A stretch of DNA of 64,000 bases from Solea solea (Eukaryota; Chordata; Actinopteri; Pleuronectiformes; Soleidae): assembly GCF_958295425.1 (NCBI RefSeq), contig NC_081146.1, forward strand, positions 20,965,458 through 21,029,457, given 5' to 3'. Below the pieces are notes generated by a model, which worked only from the letters and a program-made list of their open reading frames with translations, was not told where the DNA came from and searched no databases. The position numbers and the translations under genes are program-made. Position 1 is the stretch's first letter; each line of letters starts with the position of its first letter. Shown piece after piece: positions 62,326 to 64,000 of this stretch.

Positions 62326-62369
62326 GCATTACTGGGCATTACTGGGCATTACTGGGCATTACTGGGCAT
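62326..62369. repeat. 10-bp tandem repeat, four and a half copies
   Basis: Unit gcattactgg in four perfect copies plus gcat. The period is close to one turn of the DNA helix. Confidence 0.95.
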
Positions 62370-63296
62370 AGCAAGTACAGAGATAGAGATGGAGATGTGT
62401 ATACAATGGATCATTTTGAAGACCTGTCTTAACATCGAGAAAACTTGAAGAATGTTATGGGGTTGGTATTAAAAATACCCTGTGAATGTTTGTAACGGGG
62501 CCGTGTTGGATACACTTTTGAAATGCTGGCATTGTCATGACTTTCCTGGTAATTGCTTTTCTGTAGAGATTTTGTTTATTTGTTCTTTTGGTTATTGCTT
62601 CTTTTTTTTTTCTTTTTTTGTCGATGCATTTGTGAAATATAAGTGGGCTTTATAGGAGCGCCAGTTAAAAATGGCCTTGTAGTCAGACATCAACCCTATT
62701 AATAGTCAAACCAGAGGTGAAATGTGTGTGTCCCGTTTGAGCACATTTTCACAATGTCTATAAAATCGAAAACAAAGAGGAACCAGGGGCCAAAAATGGT
62801 ACAATCACCCAAACTCAAGACTTAAATCAAAGCCAATGACCAAAGGCAGAATATGAATGAACGGAGTAAAAAGAAAAGTAATTAAACCAGGGTTGGATTT
62901 TAAGTCTTTTTGGATAATAACACTAAGTAAAGGGACTTTCCCAATAAAAACAAATGATTCAAATGCAGAGCACATGGGGAGATAACTTTATAGAGTTACT
63001 GGAAGGAGACTGTTCATGAACACTAACAATCACAAAGTCATGTATGAAGCATCCGTGTTTCACTTAAACACGTACAAGAAAGCCTGTTTTTATTGTCTCT
63101 CTTGTTAAACTTGGACTTTAATAGAGCAGACGAACATTAGAGCAAAAACAAGAAAGTTAAACTGTAACTTTCACACAAATTTAGACAAAATAAACTGGGA
63201 AAAGAAAGACGTATAGTCTATTTTTAATTATTTTAACCAACCACAAATATAACATGTTAAAATGATAACTCATGGTTCCCTGCATTGCCTCGTCCT

Positions 63297-63400
63297 GCCG
63301 ATTCCTCTCAGCCAGTGTCGGCTGGGATGAGCTCCAGCTCCCGTTACTGCACGCAAAGGATAAGCAGTGGAGATAATGGATGACGGATTGATGGATGGAT
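63297..63400 (+). mobile_element. L2-type LINE 3' end, plus orientation (copy 3)
   Basis: Contains cagccagtgtcggctggga, tgagctccagctccc and aaggataagcagtggagataatgg-like blocks ending in gatggatggat. This is the terminal part of the same tail seen in reverse at 25338 and 40805. Ends about 110 bases before exon 15. Confidence 0.55.
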
Positions 63401-63512
63401 ATTATTCACAGAAATCATAATGATCCGGACGTCTTCAAGCCCTTAACACCATGTTCTGGAAAATAGGGTCCTTGTCACACATGACACTGATGTTTCTAAT
63501 TTTCCACTCCAG

Positions 63513-63615
63513 GAACAGCACAGTTCTCAACTCCAAGGTTCTGTCAGTGACAATCAAACCGACGCCAGCTTCTCTCTCTGCTCCGGTTGTCGTGGAATTC
63601 TCTCACCGGTATAAC
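63513..63615 (+). CDS. adgrb1: adgrb1 coding exon 15: GAIN subdomain B
   Basis: Encodes residues 822-856 (first codon shared with exon 14): RNSTVLNSKVLSVTIKP, then SAPVVVEFSHRYN. Human BAI1 has RNTTVLNSKVISVTVKP and EIEFAHMYN. N-S-T is a conserved N-glycosylation site. 103 bases, phase 2 in and phase 0 out. Acceptor actccag, donor aac/gtaagt. Confidence 0.95.
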
Positions 63616-63731
63616 GTAAGTGACAAGTACATTTTCTTTTTTTTTAACCAAAATTCAAGTCTGTTTTGACGTGAAGCTTTAGTACTGGACTCTTTGATGG
63701 TGACTGTATGGTTTTCCTCTGTTCTCTATAG

Positions 63732-63775
63732 CAAACCAACAACCACACATGTATATCTTGGGACGAGAGCGAAAG
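63732..63775 (+). CDS. adgrb1: adgrb1 coding exon 16: GAIN domain just before the GPS
   Basis: Encodes residues 857-870 plus two bases: QTNNHTCISWDESE. Human BAI1 has NQTCILWDET here; Cys and Trp are the first conserved pair of the GPS motif. With the last Asn of exon 15 it forms the sequon N-Q-T across the junction, and N-H-T follows. 44 bases, phase 0 in and phase 2 out. The second half of the GPS (CxC...LSTFAIL) is not in the window. Acceptor ctatag, donor ag/gtaagg. Confidence 0.92.
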
Positions 63776-64000
63776 GTAAGGCTCTGATTATGCACACGCC
63801 TTACATTTTCATATGTCAAACTGGACTGATATGAGTGTTTGAAAGCTGCTAGAAATGCTATGGTTGCAGTTAAAACTGTGGATATCACAATAAAAGTAAG
63901 TGTTTTATGTATACTGGGTGAGGAATGTGAATTAGTGTTTACACGATCCATCGATAAGAGTGTTTTTTGGAGCTTGTACTATACACAGAGGTGTGGTGTC
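63776..64000 (+). other. adgrb1: adgrb1 intron 16, truncated by the window edge
   Basis: 225 bases of intron following the donor ag/gtaagg. Nothing recognised; an antisense 90-codon frame here spans exon 16 and is not a gene. Confidence 0.85.

Larger units (their letters stand above)
59030..63512 (+). other. adgrb1: adgrb1 intron 14
   Basis: 4.5 kb with a hAT-type element (59110-59566), a candidate GC-richer repeat (59930-60170), C17, (CAG)14, a 10-bp tandem repeat and an L2-type tail (63297-63400). No gene recognised. Confidence 0.85.
19788..64000 (+). other. adgrb1: adgrb1 (BAI1) gene, 5' two thirds of the coding region; continues past the window
   Basis: Sixteen coding exons with GT/AG borders and compatible phases join into one reading frame of about 870 residues. 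Domain order is signal peptide, CUB-like N-terminal domain, TSR1, linker, TSR2-TSR5, hormone-receptor-like domain, GAIN domain. This is the ectodomain of the adhesion GPCR BAI1, a plasma-membrane receptor that in mammals binds phosphatidylserine through its TSRs, signals to Rac through ELMO/DOCK, and works in synapse formation, engulfment and anti-angiogenesis. Five TSRs and block identity separate it from BAI2 and BAI3 (four TSRs each). The GPS, seven-transmembrane and PDZ-binding parts must lie beyond 64000. Upstream noncoding exons and the promoter were not located. The teleost a/b paralogue is undecided. Family facts come from memory of mammalian BAI1; exon borders are read from the sequence. 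Confidence 0.95.

Noticed and set aside
63776..64000. GPS autocleavage site and first transmembrane helix
   Set aside because: Expected soon after exon 16, but no CxC...LSTFAIL-like coding sequence occurs before the window ends.

Overview
The window is vertebrate genomic DNA, almost certainly from a ray-finned (teleost) fish. It has long introns full of CA/TG microsatellites and relics of typical fish transposons: a V-SINE-like SINE, fragments of fish LINEs, L2-type LINE tails, Tc1-like transposase debris and small hAT-type elements. No bacterial or viral gene is present. The organism call rests on this repeat content and on the gene structure; the species cannot be named.

One protein-coding gene is supported, on the + strand: the adhesion G-protein-coupled receptor adgrb1 (BAI1, brain-specific angiogenesis inhibitor 1). 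I reconstruct 16 consecutive coding exons, 19966-63775, preceded by a spliced 5' UTR segment that begins at 19788. They join in frame with GT/AG junctions into about 870 residues: signal peptide, CUB-like N-terminal domain, thrombospondin repeat (TSR) 1, a protease-sensitive linker, TSR2 to TSR5, the hormone-receptor-like domain, and most of the GAIN domain. The window ends before the GPS autocleavage site, so the seven-transmembrane region and the cytoplasmic tail lie downstream. Five TSRs plus near-identity of several blocks (TRTYLGMESFDEV, EYLVVGKRNPS, NPDPRRYT) identify BAI1 rather than BAI2 or BAI3, which have four TSRs. Whether this is the teleost 'a' or 'b' copy cannot be decided here.

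Layout: 1-19787 is 5' flank or upstream intron with no recognisable exon. 19788-20701 is the start-codon exon. 20702-42655 is a 22-kb intron carrying most of the transposon relics. 42656-47634 is a compact block with all TSR exons and the hormone-receptor domain. 47635-63775 holds the GAIN-domain exons, spread over longer introns. All exons from TSR1 to the first half of the hormone-receptor domain are symmetric (phase 1-1), so each is a removable module.

Points worth a second look are the loss of the mammalian RGD motif (EGD here), the retained SQS-LRS cleavage site in its own small exon, a start-stop uORF plus a 7-codon uORF, a (GT)16 tract next to the exon 14 acceptor, two hAT-type elements with identical 8-bp target duplications, a perfect 16-bp hairpin, a foldback element, and several repeat families with multiple copies. 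I found no convincing previously undescribed genetic system.
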